Assembly (NCBI GenBank): GCA_037976565.1
Contig: CP137666.1
Span: 50,495,271 to 50,559,270, forward strand
Source: Mesocentrotus franciscanus
Lineage: Eukaryota; Echinodermata; Echinoidea; Camarodonta; Strongylocentrotidae
Length of the DNA: 64,000 nt
Reading direction: 5' to 3'
The notes under the pieces: model-generated
Told to the model about the DNA's origin: nothing
Databases searched by the model: none
What the model saw: only the letters and a program-made list of their open reading frames with translations
Made by a program: the position numbers and the translations under genes
Shown here: piece after piece, positions 13,601 through 25,002 of the stretch
Position numbering within the stretch: the first letter of the stretch is position 1
How the letters are laid out: every line of letters begins with the position of its first letter

Positions 13601-16600
13601 CAGGTAGACCTAGTGGCCACAGCGGGCCAGGCACGGCGCTTGATAATTACAGGCCAGGTACTTGAGTGCATGGAGTGCATTTTGTTTGTCATTTCATCCT
13701 TTTCCTTTTATCAAGATTTTTTTCCACCCTCTTTTTAGTCTTGTGTTTCATTGGGGGAGGGGGGGGGGGTTAATTTTGAATTATTTCTTTCATCAGCACT
13801 GCTATTTTGATCTTTTACCCAATTTTTATGACTCTTGAATCCTGAATCTGTTTCATACAAGGTTGTTATGAATCATGTCAAAATTGACAATGTGAATAGA
13901 AATTTGTAAAACAAATTTAAAAACACTAATTAATACTAGTAGCTTGTCTACTCCAACTTTTGATGAGGTTAAGATGTATTTTCAATGGTAGGTGGCTTCA
14001 CACATTTTTCTGAATGTAATACAAGGTCTTGCTAAAAACTTAAGGATTATTCACTACGTCCACATCTACCTCTGAAAGCTCACTCTACAGAAGAAAAAAA
14101 CAGTCTGACTGTACACTTTTATAATTAAATAGGTTATCAGTTAATGTTTTAGACAGCATTATCTACAGGTTGATTTATTTAGTTTAATTTTGTCATTAAT
14201 TTTGATTGATGCTGTCCAACTTGTTGGTGTTTGTTCTATTTTACAAGAATACCATGGGACCAAATCATCAATAAGTGAGAATGATAAAAACAGCATATAT
14301 ACCTGCATCTATCATGCATGAGTTGGATTGTTGTCAGTTGTGCATCATTGCTTCTTCAAAGATAATTGAATACTTTCCTTTCAGTTATATGGTTTATATA
14401 CAGTCAAACCTGTCTATAAAGGCCACTTAAGGGAAACAGAGAATGTGGCCACCATAGACAGGTGGCCTTTCTAGACAAGTTCTACAATACACATTTCTTG
14501 CTCAAGGGAGACAAAATACATGGCCGCTATAGACAAGTGGCATTTATAGAGAGGTGGCCTCTAAGACAGGTTTGACTGTATATCATTTATGCATTAAACT
14601 TGTCTAAACAGATATGATTTATATTATTTAAAATGAAAGAAAAATGCATTGAAAGCATGACCTACAAGCAAGACTTCTATCAAAGTAAGAATGGATTGGA
14701 AACTTGGCAGCTATGGGAATACATATGCATGATAAAATGCAACGTTTGCATCATCCTTTTAGGAAATGCAAATATTATATGAATAATAATTTTGCTCTTA
14801 TTATTTTGCATCGATCGATTGCTATATCATGGTATCATGTCTATATATTATGGTGGTTGTGATAAGCTGTAAGTGTTTATCAAGTATCAAATACATGTAT
14901 GCTGTTGTATTTGTCATGTTTACTATTCTTTCGGTGGTCATTTTTGGCAGAGAACTTAAAAGAAATCATTATGATTTTCTTAACATACAAAAAATATATA
15001 TTTTGCATTCAACTATCAAGAATTTGAATACTATTTACAACCACAAGAATTTGAATAATAAGTTCATCTATTATGTCCATTTTTGTTAGGTTTCTGGGGT
15101 GAATGGAGTTTGTGGACAGAGTGCTCCGCTCCTTGTAATGGAGGAATCCAATCCCGTGTTAGAGACTGTGTGAATGGACAGGCCTGCGTAGGTGATTCCA
15201 CTCAAACACGGAGTGCAACAAACTTGCTTGCTCAGGTAAGAATCTCAACTATTCATGGATAGAAAAGGGTCCTCTCAAGCAGTCAAATACTCTGCCTGAG
15301 ATAATTTGTGGCTGGGGTCTGCGGAAATTATATTTTATTCCAGAATCAAATTGTATCTAATGGGATAAAGCAAAGAATCAAGAGTTTATTACCCTGTAAT
15401 GTCTCCTTTTCTCTCTATCTGCCTTTCTTTTTAAACAATATATGTATTCCTGTGTAGTCCTTTACATTTTAAATTTACCTGGCAGTTCTGAGGCCAACGT
15501 TTTGACATTTAGAAGTAATGTATATGTTATAAGATAAAATCAAGTATAATAATAAAAAAATACTTTGACAAATATTTGCTTCACATTTTACCTTGCAGTT
15601 TGAAGTGAAAGCGAATAAATCCAGACAAAGAAACTCAATTTTGTTTAATGATTCATATTTCTAGCATTTCTTGCTTTCTATAATTTCTATTGGTCTTCTT
15701 CTCCCCATCTGTCACTTTACAGAGATACGTAGACCAACCGACTGGACTCCCTGGTTGGTTCACAACGTGTCTGAGGATGGTCTACTTATGCAACGCTTCA
15801 AGTACATCTGTAGAGCCCAGGTACCAGAGAGAGATATGGTGTCAGTCGGTAGGATGAAAGGGCAGTTCAAGTTCTGTCCTTTCAGCAGTTCCAATAAGAG
15901 ATGCTGGGGAGACAGTGGTAAGTTAACGAGACCATAATTTAATATAGTTTCTACAGACAAATCTAACATATAGGTTTAAAAAAGGAGACACGTATGAGAA
16001 AAAATTGGAGCCTTCTTTGTATTATTGAATGAATTTATATACCTCTCCACTAGTCTCAAACTGTACCAGTAGAAAAATTGTGTAAATAGCAATATAATCA
16101 ATATTCTCAGCTGCTACAATTTTTTTTATGTGTTCTTCCAAATTGCTTTTGTACTCCCCATCTGATTTCCTACTCGGTGGATAAAAAGAGTGAATGGGAT
16201 TTGTCAATATCCAGAAGAAGAATGGCTCATGTTTCCTTGATATCCTGATCTATTCTATTACTGGTCCATTACTGGACTCTTAATACATAAGTGACCGAAC
16301 CTCTCACCTGTGACATGCAGTCCATCAAACCTTCCCATGATCAATTTCTGATTTGTCAAGAAATGGGACTTAAAATGTCATGTCTTAATTTTTTGATAAA
16401 GATTGGGTATGGAAACAATTTCATCAGTTCCAACAAATTATGATGCTCTTGATAAATACAAGAGGGCTTGGAACCCTCTATTAAATATCATCTGCAGAGA
16501 ACCAGAAGGCATTAACTAATAGCACCTTACAGAGGGTCTGAGGCCCTTCTGACTGTCAACAGACAATATTATGTGTTGTAATGGGATATTTTTGTTGGTT

Positions 16601-19600
16601 GGTGTACATCATGTTCCCATAACATGCAAACTTCTCAACATGCTTTCTTGATCTAAAATTAACATTTTTTTTACAACAAATATTTTACATTACAAAAACT
16701 TAAATTTAAGCTCAGTTCTTGTAAAAGAATGAATATTGCTTTCATAAAAAGCCATAGTCACTTTTAGGCAAGCACACATATCTCTACTGTGGATTTTGAT
16801 TTATGTGTTAGAAGGAAAAGGGTTTTATGGGAGATTTGGTATATGAGAAAGATAGAAATGCTATTTGCAGAAATTTAAATCTTCAATTATTATTTCTTTC
16901 AAATTGGCTGTTATTTTATTAAACTCTGCATGAAATATCTGACTGTTCCTTTCTGATTTTGGCTGCACTAATTGGATGTAATTCATCTTAAAGGGAGAAA
17001 ATGCAACAATTTAAATTCTAACAGCTCTGATTGCCTAACAACAAAAAATGGGGGAAGTGAATATAAATGATGCTTGATACTATTATAAATAACAAACAAA
17101 ATGCTACACAAATGTGTGAAATTAACAAATATAATAAGGGCTTCAGTTTCTAACTTTAAAATAAGATAAGGAAAGCACTTTAAAAGAGATACTCCTTCAA
17201 TAAATAGCTAGTCGTTATCCTTTTTAAATCAAATGGAACAGTTACATCTTTATAAAATATAATTTTTTTTTTAAAAGCAATATGATATTTGAATAACACT
17301 AGGCATATCATTTTTGACTAATCCCTCTATCTGTCCATCTCTTTCTAATCCTTCCTTTCCCTTCATCAGAGAGTTTTGGTGGGTGGACCATGTGGTCTCC
17401 TTGGTTACCATGCAGCTCATCATGCGGCCAGGGTGTTCAGGTCAGGCACCGTGCTTGTTTCCCTGATAACGCTGATTGTAACGGGCAGTACTACGAAAAA
17501 CGAGATTGCTTGACATATGTTCCCTGCCCAGGTAATTGGCTAACTGTTTTTTTGTTTTTCAATGACAAGTCCAGTGTGCATGTGTGTTGCTTCTGCTCCT
17601 CTTACCTCTAAGCTTCGCCAAAAATCTAACCAACATGTTTGATGCTCCGATATGAAGGTATGGTTTGACCCCTTTTGTGCCATCAGTGTCAAAGTCTGCC
17701 ACAGAACTATACTGTTGTACATTGTCTTTCGATAAGGATTTTAAAAAAACAATTCTAGTGACCAGTCAATGCATCATGAAGCTTATTCCTTTGACAGATC
17801 TTTTTCTTCCATGTTTAACATGAGAAGAAAAAATACAACTCAAGATGTTGATGGCATAGAAGGGGTTGATATTAATAATGTAGAATTGCAAAATTAAGGG
17901 AAAGTAGATAACCAATAAAAATGTACACACAGACTATCTCTATGATATCATATTAGTATAGAATTCTAGCATGTTTCTAACCAATTGGGGAATGCCCAAT
18001 GGAAGGAGAGAACAAAGGTAAATAAATAAAAGCAAACTGCAAATGAAATGCTAAACATTTCAATGATCTTTACAACGTTTCTTAATACTTTAACAGAGAT
18101 ATGTATAATTCAACCACTGTATGCAATGTCCTTCCCTTTATTTCACGGGTACTTATGAGATTTGTATGACCTTGATACATATTCAATAAAGTTAAGCTTT
18201 TAAAATTCTATTACTACTGCATATTTAAACTTTCTAGCAACTTGCATGTTGCATGAGAGAATCCTTCCAGAAAGAGAGCATAAATCTTCTCTTTTTTCTC
18301 TAAGAAACTATGAGTGTTAATAGTTATATTAGAGCAATTAGATCATTCAGAATTTGTCTTTCATTATGCAATGTGTTAATTCCAACATATCACCCGATTG
18401 CATTGACAGTAAATGGAGGTTGGGGTTGCTGGGGAGAATGGGGCGAGTGTTCAGCAAGCTGTGGTAAGGGTATCAAGCAACGTTCCCGTGAATGTACCAG
18501 CCCTCTACCACTCAACGAAGGACAAGATTGCACAGGAAGTAGCGATGACATAGCCCCTTGTGATGGAGGAGACTGTCTTAAACCAGATGTATTTGATTGT
18601 GAGTACATTTTATAATATTCAAGTAATGCCCCCTCCCTACAACTCGGGTTTTCTTTCTTATTTAGAAACTTTCTTACCTATCACTTGATAAGGTCCTTAT
18701 TTTAATTTCGCCCAAAATTTTGCCAAGTTGAAAGTGTGAATGAATATATTTTTGTGTGTTCTTTCATTTGATTAATATCCATATTTAATAGACAAGAATT
18801 ACATTTACAATCCCTGACTGGATATTTCTAAATAGAGGAAAGCTGAAGAAAAGATTTAAATTATGTAGAATTTCATATTGATTTATGATTGAAGATTCTG
18901 GATGTCATATTGTATATTTATATATTTTTCATAGTAGTTGAGCAGATCTTTCTGAAATGTTCTTATGTGAACATATAAAGAAAGAGTTTGAAAATGCTAT
19001 ACATTGAGCAAAAGAATCAAATATCAGCAGTGGAATTCCAGGTATGTTATATTCATCATGCCCTTGTATTCAAGTGTTAATCCATTATTGCTCATCTTTC
19101 TTCTTGTTGCAGTACCCAACTGGCCAGGTATATCAGTACGAACCGGTCAGCGTGACCCATCAGGGGTAGCAGGTGGTGCTCCCATTGATACCAATCTTGG
19201 CTGGAAGGAGTGGAGTAAATGGTCCTCATGTAGCCACAAGGGACGTCGTCACAGGAGCAGGAAGTGTGAAAGTCCCATGCCACTTTACAAGCAATGTATG
19301 GGATGCGTGAAGGAGATCGACTGGTGTTATGAAAATGGTAAGGATTGATTGCTATTCTCTTTCAGTTCTAACATGATCACCATAAATGATTATGTATACC
19401 TACATTATGAAAAATATACTTATATTTTCTTCTCATTTTCATTTTGAGGAGAGCTAGAAGAACATTATTCTATATATTGCAACCAAATTTGCAGCATAAC
19501 ATACACCAATAATCAACTATGCATGGTTTTAGCAGCAGCTTAAAGAGACTGTTAAATGAGTTATTTATAAAATCATTCTTTGTAATGGTGATGATTCTTG

Positions 19601-20112
19601 TCTATAGTGTTGCATATCCACTTCTGCTGTGCACTCCTGGCACCGCGGCTCGATCTACAATGTCTCACAAAAATGCGGCATTCTAAGAGAATAAGCACAA
19701 CAAATATCTCTATTGAATTGTAGGTATCAGTCATTAATGTATCTAAATGTGTTCTCTTTTTCTCACTTCGCCAGAGGATACACCAGCGTCGCCATTCCAA
19801 GCTCCAGCCGTTCAGAGACTTCAAGCAACTCCTAACTGTCCCAACTCGGGGGGTGAATCCATGGAACCACTCTACTTCTGCATCGTAGCCATAGTAGCTG
19901 CTGTCGCTGGTTCAATCATGTCTCTCTCAGTCTACATCTCATGGCAGAAGAACAACAAGAGGCGGGACCAGACCAAGCTCGACTACGATGAAGAGGAGGA
20001 CGACTTTGGAGACATGGCGCAGTACTCCGACTCTGAATACTCGTTCGATGGCAGCGAATCGTCGCCGGCGCATATCACCTCAAATCCAACAGAACTGGAA
20101 AACGAGAGATGA
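1400..20112 (+). CDS. Sema5: Semaphorin-5 family receptor/ligand, 3' half (13 exons; 5' end lies outside the window)
   Basis: Class-5 semaphorins are single-pass membrane guidance cues that bind plexins through the Sema domain and proteoglycans through thrombospondin repeats. Exons (all GT-AG): 1400-1470, 1968-2047, 3971-4018, 8591-8667, 9612-9686, 12487-12548, 13445-13603, 15090-15235, 15723-15917, 17370-17531, 18410-18598, 19113-19337, 19775-20112. The first four encode the end of the Sema domain (DRIVVDTVQGRDKVYNV, EDGKIKKL, ALYVGLPEAIVKVPV). The fifth holds the PSI motif CLNARDPYCGW. Exons 7-12 each carry one thrombospondin type-1-like unit (for example WSPWLPCSSSCGQGVQ). The last exon has a hydrophobic helix at about 19,870-19,941 and an acidic tail with YDEEEDDFGD, ending in TGA at 20,110. 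Introns from exon 6 onward are phase 1, as expected for shuffled extracellular modules. The sum of exon lengths closes in frame (608 residues) only if one base is restored in exon 8. Family assignment rests on domain order; orthology to 5A or 5B cannot be decided. Confidence 0.93.
2085..2410. repeat. Imperfect tandem repeat, three units of about 115-122 bp
   Basis: Units begin near 2087, 2209 and 2321, sharing CAGTCCTTGCACCTATGTCA and a purine-rich GGGGAGGGA end. The array starts about 40 bp after the donor of the exon at 1968-2047. Confidence 0.8.
2668..2721. repeat. Short hairpin element, CCAGAAGGG family (copy 1, diverged)
   Basis: AGCCAGAAGGGTGTTAACCC is followed by an imperfect inverted arm GGGTTAAAACTTCT. 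It resembles the four better copies at 8.46, 8.69, 10.03 and 16.5 kb. Confidence 0.55.
5281..5830. repeat. Diverged tandem duplication, unit about 240 bp, purine-rich
   Basis: Matching landmarks recur about 240 bp apart: ATGTCTGG(TG/CA)GCT at about 5461 and 5700, and AAAAAAGTGC...TGGATCTTG at about 5519 and 5762. The GGAGGGAGG-rich body creates antisense serine/proline-rich ORFs that are not genes. Confidence 0.7.
8458..8514. repeat. Short hairpin element, CCAGAAGGG family (copy 2)
   Basis: Left arm at 8458-8478 (GAGCCAGATAGGTATTAACTC) and right arm at 8494-8514 are near-perfect inverted copies around a loop of about 15 nt. It ends 76 bp before the exon at 8591. Confidence 0.8.
8688..8750. 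repeat. Short hairpin element, CCAGAAGGG family (copy 3)
   Basis: Left arm GAGAGCCAGAAGGGCATTA and a right arm ending CTCCCTTCTGGTTCT. It lies only 20 bp after the donor of the exon at 8591-8667, so one exon is bracketed by two copies. Confidence 0.8.
10028..10083. repeat. Short hairpin element, CCAGAAGGG family (copy 4)
   Basis: Left arm GAGAGCCAGAAGGACATTAA and right arm TTAAGGCCCTTCTGGC, with a loop of about 20 nt, in the intron between exons 5 and 6. Confidence 0.75.
10640..10668. repeat. (TA)n microsatellite
   Basis: Run of AT/TA dinucleotides in the intron after the PSI exon. Confidence 0.9.
11344..11589 (+). pseudogene. Unrecognised open frame, possible transposon remnant
   Basis: An 81-codon open frame with balanced amino-acid composition (includes AKDRLLIPIVMLLGEIRE and QLPGLPVYSDPSYD), unlike the low-complexity noise ORFs around it. 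Sequence after its stop (to about 11,900) reads as further frame-broken protein-like text, such as QESKGQYAQKKSG. I do not recognise the family. It sits inside a Sema5 intron without matching splice sites in Sema5 phase, so it is probably a decayed insertion. It could also be chance. Confidence 0.3.
12775..13395 (-). mobile_element. Non-LTR retrotransposon 3' fragment (LINE; end of reverse-transcriptase ORF plus tail)
   Basis: On the minus strand, 13,051-13,290 encodes the typical C-terminal end of a LINE ORF2: HNTRTQLRSSNSSLLVVPK, then FAHAGSVLWNQLPQPLKEI. It is followed by an AGCGCTATAT-type 3' region and an ATT-rich simple tail near 12,775-12,790. Only the 3' end is present, as usual for 5'-truncated copies. 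Its 5' end lies about 50 bp before the Sema5 exon at 13,445, close to the acceptor. The clade is probably CR1/L2-like, but this is not certain. Confidence 0.75.
14401..14578. mobile_element. TIR MITE (CAGTCAAACCTGTCT family), copy 1
   Basis: Begins CAGTCAAACCTGTCTATAAA and ends with the inverse AGACAGGTTTGACTG; TA flanks both ends (14,399-14,400 and 14,579-14,580). The interior is a chain of inverted GGCCAC/GTGGCC motifs, with no ORF. TA duplication suggests a Tc1/mariner-type mobiliser. Confidence 0.85.
15090..15235 (+). other. Sema5: Sema5 thrombospondin exon with a 1-bp frame break
   Basis: This exon is flanked by phase-1 introns, so its length should be a multiple of three, but it is 146 bp. 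The frame reads well (GFWGEWSLWTECSAPC) up to the GG at 15,210-15,211. Beyond it the current frame loses the expected closing cysteines, whereas the next frame gives ECNKLACS, the normal end of a thrombospondin repeat. One extra G in that run restores the frame and the phase. Either a homopolymer error in the assembly or a real lesion fits. Confidence 0.85.
16497..16553. repeat. Short hairpin element, CCAGAAGGG family (copy 5)
   Basis: Left arm AGAACCAGAAGGCATTAACT and right arm GGCCCTTCTGACT, in the intron between exons 9 and 10. Confidence 0.7.
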
Positions 20113-21489
20113 ACCTGAAGAATATCTACAGACTCTTTTTTTGTATTTTGAGATCGAGTGTTATCACGAGATATGCCATAGTGGACTCTTTTCTTGTGCT
20201 GCATCTCGAGAAGCCGTTATCCTCTTTTGGAAGCAACTTCAACCTCAAGAAACGATGCGTGATGGTATTCTTGCACCTTATTTATATATACATATATATA
20301 TATTCTATTTTTCCCTTGTGAAGTTCAGCTGTATTCATTTGGTGTATTGTCCTATTTATGAGTGTCAGTCACTGACAAGTTAAAGTAAGCTTAAACTGTG
20401 AAATGGACGCAAACATTCTTGTATTGCTTATTGCTGTTGATTGCTCAAGAGGATGTTGGAGACTATGTTCCAGTGGAAGAGATGAAAGGACATGTGGAAA
20501 TCATCTATGCAAATTAATGAGGACATCAATGGAATGACAAGAACTTGGATATCAAGAGAAACCGATTCTGCAGGAGAAACAACTTTGCATCCCTTTCTTT
20601 GAATATTGTTAAAACTATTTATAGTGCCACATTTCATCAAAGATGATTAGGTTTAGGTCTAAAAGTATGAACAAAATTCATTTAAAAGCTCACACTGTCA
20701 AAAGTCAGCTGGTGGCACTATGTATGAAACAAGCAATAAGCACTGTGGTTATATGTGGTTTTAATTTTTGATATTTTTTTTGTTTCCTTTTTCCTGTTAT
20801 ATATAAACAATTGTTGTTACAATATACTGACAAATATGAAAAGAACATTGTCAATCAGAACAAACAAAAGCTTCTTTATGTTATTATTACGTTATTGAGT
20901 TGTGAAATTCTTATAATCTCCATTGATTAGCTTAAACATATGGCGTTATATGTTGTATATACATTTTATTTATATTAGCAATATCATTAATATGCTGATA
21001 TTGCATGTAATGTACATTTATGTTACCAAATATTGTGAGCACAATTTTTGTTGGTATCATGAGTTGTTCAATACATGTATTGCAAGAGATTACTTGTTGT
21101 TTATTGTCTGATTTTGCTTTTGTTGTTGACACTTTTCCCCTAATTTCTGTGTTAATTTGTTAGACTAGCATTATATTGTAGTTTGGCCGGGTAACATACC
21201 TTTGAACCTTCATAAGAATATTGGTAAATTAAAAGAAATCTGAATTGCATTCTACAAATAAATTTGTCTACTACAATAGGTCCGTTTTGCGTAATCTTGA
21301 AAAAACATCTTACTGTACACCTATTATCCCAATTTTCATTAAAAAATCAGAGACTCCTATTTGATCTCTCAATTTTAGTTCCTTAACAGTTTTTGTTTAA
21401 TATTCATGGCACTCTATAAAGATATTTTACTTCAGTTGTAATTTCAAAATATTTGTGCTAAATGTACTGTAATTTGAATCTTTCACAGC

Positions 21490-21495
21490 AATAAA
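21490..21495 (+). terminator. Candidate poly(A) signal for Sema5
   Basis: AATAAA about 1.4 kb after the Sema5 stop codon, in AT-rich non-coding sequence. Confidence 0.4.
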
Positions 21496-22573
21496 GTTAT
21501 GCAGCTCAGCTCATCACTTACATTTATTTCCCTTCCATTCTTGAGTTTAAAAGAATAGACTTTGTAAATTCTGTTTGAATCAGAACTTTTGACATTTCAA
21601 TTTAAATGTCAAAAGTCAATGATCCACATGACAAATTTTTAAGGTTAAAAACATGGTTAGATGTTATTATATTTTCAGTAACATATATTAGTTTTGAGGG
21701 GAAAAAATGAAATAATAAATCGTGATTGTATTAAAATTGTGTACAAACCCAGACAGCTATATATGGTATTTATATTATTGTAATATATATTGTAATGAAT
21801 TGTATAGGTTGCCTTGTATTAAATGCACATATCTTTGTACTAGGGTGATTATTAATGAGACTTTTAACATCACACGTTGTTTTGTCTCCAAAGAAGGAAT
21901 ATTTTTGTCATTTTGTATGTGTATATAATAACATGACACAGATATTGTGTTGATAAAAGTCAGCTTTGATGAAATGTATTGTAACCATTTTAAAAGGTTG
22001 ATATTTGAGCTTATATTTCAGTTTGTGTAATGAAAGGTACTTCATCAGAACAATCATGTCAAACATTTTTTACATGGATATTAGACTGGGAAATTATGTA
22101 AACTTCAATTAAAAACTGCCTTTTAAAAAAAGCTATCTCACTGCTGCTTCATCAGGTTTTGAATTCATGCATAATGGTTTTGGTATTTTTTCACTTGCAA
22201 GCAAAAGAACAGCAGCTTTAGATGTTTTTAAAGGAATAGTTTTTATCAGATTTGAAATAAATTCCTGCATATTCTATATTTTGTATAATTTTTGTTTTTA
22301 ATTACCTTTTTTTGGAAGGGGGAGGGGGGAGATTTATTGAAGAGATGAAGTAAGCTTTTCATTTTATTTTTAGGGTATTGTTTGATAAGAGTCTCCTTTA
22401 ACTTTTGAGAAAGAATTGTTTTTATTTCATTAATCAACATGTTGCTAATAGAAGTTGGAAGTTGCTTTTTACGTTGTTCATAATTTACATTTCCCTTGTA
22501 TTCAAATTAAATTACTTATGCAAATGCGAAAATGTCTTGTTCTTGTGTACCAGTATTTTACCTCTTTTTAGTC

Positions 22574-22579
22574 AATAAA
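22574..22579 (+). terminator. Alternative distal poly(A) signal for Sema5
   Basis: AATAAA about 2.5 kb after the stop, followed by T-rich sequence. It is the last plus-strand hexamer before the repeat-rich intergenic segment. Confidence 0.35.
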
Positions 22580-22702
22580 AGTGATATGCTCTTCTACTTA
22601 TCTTTGTACTAGTTAATGATTAATTGTAGTACTAGAATGGAGCAATGATTGGAGATAAGCGTAATGGTATTTCGAGGCTATGAAAATGCAAGTTCTTTTC
22701 AA

Positions 22703-22726
22703 TACACACACACACACACACACACA
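22703..22726. repeat. (CA)n microsatellite
   Basis: Twelve CA dinucleotides in the Sema5/CIZ1 intergenic region. Confidence 0.9.
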
Positions 22727-23166
22727 TGTGTACTTTGTAGGACTATAACATCCTGCCGATGATAATAAAAATGTAACTGCATGACCGAGGACCTATTATT
22801 TCCATACGTATGGAGCACCTAAATAGATGTATCCCTACATGAAAGGGCCTCAAATTCTAAACAATTTACAGGATTCGTGAACCAAATTCGCAAGAGGTTG
22901 TCAAAGTGAAGGTTCAGTTCTTATGAGTGTCCTCCGTACCCACCCACCCACGCACACACACACACAAACACACAATATAAGAAGCTATGATTCATAAAGC
23001 CAGGGATGGTATTTGATAGTGGTTAAGAAGTTTGTGACAGTGATGATTGTGATGGATATCACTAACTGTAGGTCACTCACAGTGTTGGTTAAAGTTGAAC
23101 AGGTGAAAATGCTGTAACTTTCAAATCATGCAATAGGATGACTGCTGTCGTACCAAATTGATTATA

Positions 23167-24146
23167 CAGAGTGAGTCAGAAAAAATGTCCCACTTTTTAA
23201 AAGTTGTATTGTTTGAAGTATGAATATTCAATCACGGGTTTCATGATATGTCTTGATAGAGTTATCATCCCAGTACATTTAAGTATTATTTTCATTTGAA
23301 TATCTGCATGCATGACTGAACATCAGACAATCTTTACAAGACTGCCAGATCTCACTTGCGCCAAGTTGCTGGGTGAGGAATAAAATAGTGTTTTGAACAA
23401 ACACAGCCAGACAGACAAAACAACACACATACGCACTCACACACACACATACACATACGCACAGGCACACGCACACAAATGAGCGTTCCAATCCCCGACA
23501 AGGCCGACCCAAACTGTTACTTTTTTGTCGGGAATTCTTCTTCTCGTACGAGAAATTGAGTGGCCGCTGTCCTCTTGGTGCGTATTGGCGGATGTTGCGA
23601 GTGTTGAGCTTCATCATGATGATGATGATGATGAAGATTAAAATGATGACAATGATGACGATTATGATGATTATGATGATATTATGGTGGTAGTGAATGT
23701 GTACTAAAGGGAAAGATTGTCAGGGAAATGCCACTTAAATCAGCAATCTTGATAAAAATCAATGCTTAATCAGAAAAGAGGAAATTATGAAACAATTGTT
23801 ACCGCATGTGTTGTGTGTGTGTGTGTGTGCGTTTATGTGTGTGTGCGTGTGTGTGTTTGGGTGTGTGTGTTTATGTGTGTGTGTGTGTGTGCGTGTGTCT
23901 GTCTGTCTGTCTTTTTTCAATGCACTGTTTTATTCCTCAACCAGTAACTTGGCGCAAGTGAGATCTGGCAGTCTTGTAAAGATTGCCTGATGTTCAGTCA
24001 TGCATGCAGAGATTCAAATGAAAATGGTACCTAAATGTACTGGGAGGATAACTCTATCAAGACTTATCATGAAACCCATGATTAAATATTCATACTTCAA
24101 ACAATACAACTTTTAAAAAGTGGGACATTTTTTCTGACTCACTCTG
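23167..24146. mobile_element. 980-bp foldback/MITE element with about 240-bp inverted arms
   Basis: The left arm (23,167 to about 23,415) begins CAGAGTGAGTCAGAAAAAAT; the right arm (about 23,909 to 24,146) is its near-exact inverse and ends CTCACTCTG. TA flanks both ends (23,165-23,166; 24,147-24,148). Just inside the arms lie a CA-rich run (about 23,403-23,478) and a TG-rich run (about 23,812-23,908), which are themselves complementary. The centre holds an ATG/ATGATT microsatellite. No transposase is present. TIR start and TA duplication fit a Tc1/mariner relative. Confidence 0.85.
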
Positions 24147-24148
24147 TA

Positions 24149-25002
24149 GATGCCATCTTGAACTGTCTGGATGCCAGAAAAACACATTTTCACCCAAGCA
24201 AAGACTTTGATCAACACTGTATGATACCCATTATCAGCCAAAACAAAATGACATGAACTTTCAGAAAATTAATTTGCTTAAAAAGAAATTCACAATGGTT
24301 TAATAACAAAGCATAAAACTATACAAAAATAGGTTTCTAATGTCAAGTATCCACTAAAATAATCACATAGTGAATGATTTTAAAACAGCTTGGTAAAGCT
24401 TTCTTGTACCCAAAAAGCCATTCAAATAAATTCAGATAATAATTCTTGAATTATTGTCAACCCCTTGAGGACTTTCAATTCCTTTCTCCCATTTTATACA
24501 TAACTCATTCGATATCCAATCAAAAATGTACTTAAAAACCGAGTAAATTGTATATATATCCCATTGCAAATGGAATAATTATGATAGTGGTTCACAGTGA
24601 TAAATGATATGCTGCTCATAATTCTTTAAAATTTTGAGGAATGTGTTTTCTTCTTGCGACGAATTGATAAAGAATTATGTCTAAATATTCAATACTAGCA
24701 ACTTAAAGGCAGCATCCACCAACTGTTCAACACAGTGAATACAGAAAAGAGCTTTTAAACCTTTTCATCAAGATCCCTCCATATACATTCTTTAACCCAA
24801 AACGATGAGTGAGATTTATTCACATTCGCAATTCCTAAAATTGAAAATTAAATCAATTTTAAAATTTTGTTTCTAAAAAAAATTGTTTAAAACAGTATTC
24901 CTGCACTTAAAAGCAAATCATTGACATTTACTACTTTACAAAAATGCTGTCAATAAAACATGATCTTACTTCTACAACACATATTTATCAATTATTTGAA
25001 AT
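24149..25002. other. Intergenic/3' flank between Sema5 and the CIZ1-like gene
   Basis: AT-rich and single-copy in the window. A TTTATT at 24,815-24,820 (AATAAA on the minus strand) is a possible poly(A) signal for the minus-strand gene. Otherwise nothing is seen. Confidence 0.4.

Larger units (their letters stand above)
20113..22600 (+). other. Sema5 3' UTR and downstream AT-rich sequence
   Basis: No ORF with coding character follows the Sema5 stop. The stretch is AT-rich. Canonical AATAAA hexamers lie at 21,490-21,495 and 22,574-22,579. Which one is used, and so the UTR length, cannot be settled from sequence. Confidence 0.5.

Noticed and set aside
23279..23617. Cysteine/valine-rich minus ORF and its plus-strand counterparts at 23,762-23,990
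   Set aside because: Translation of CA/TG microsatellites inside the foldback element.
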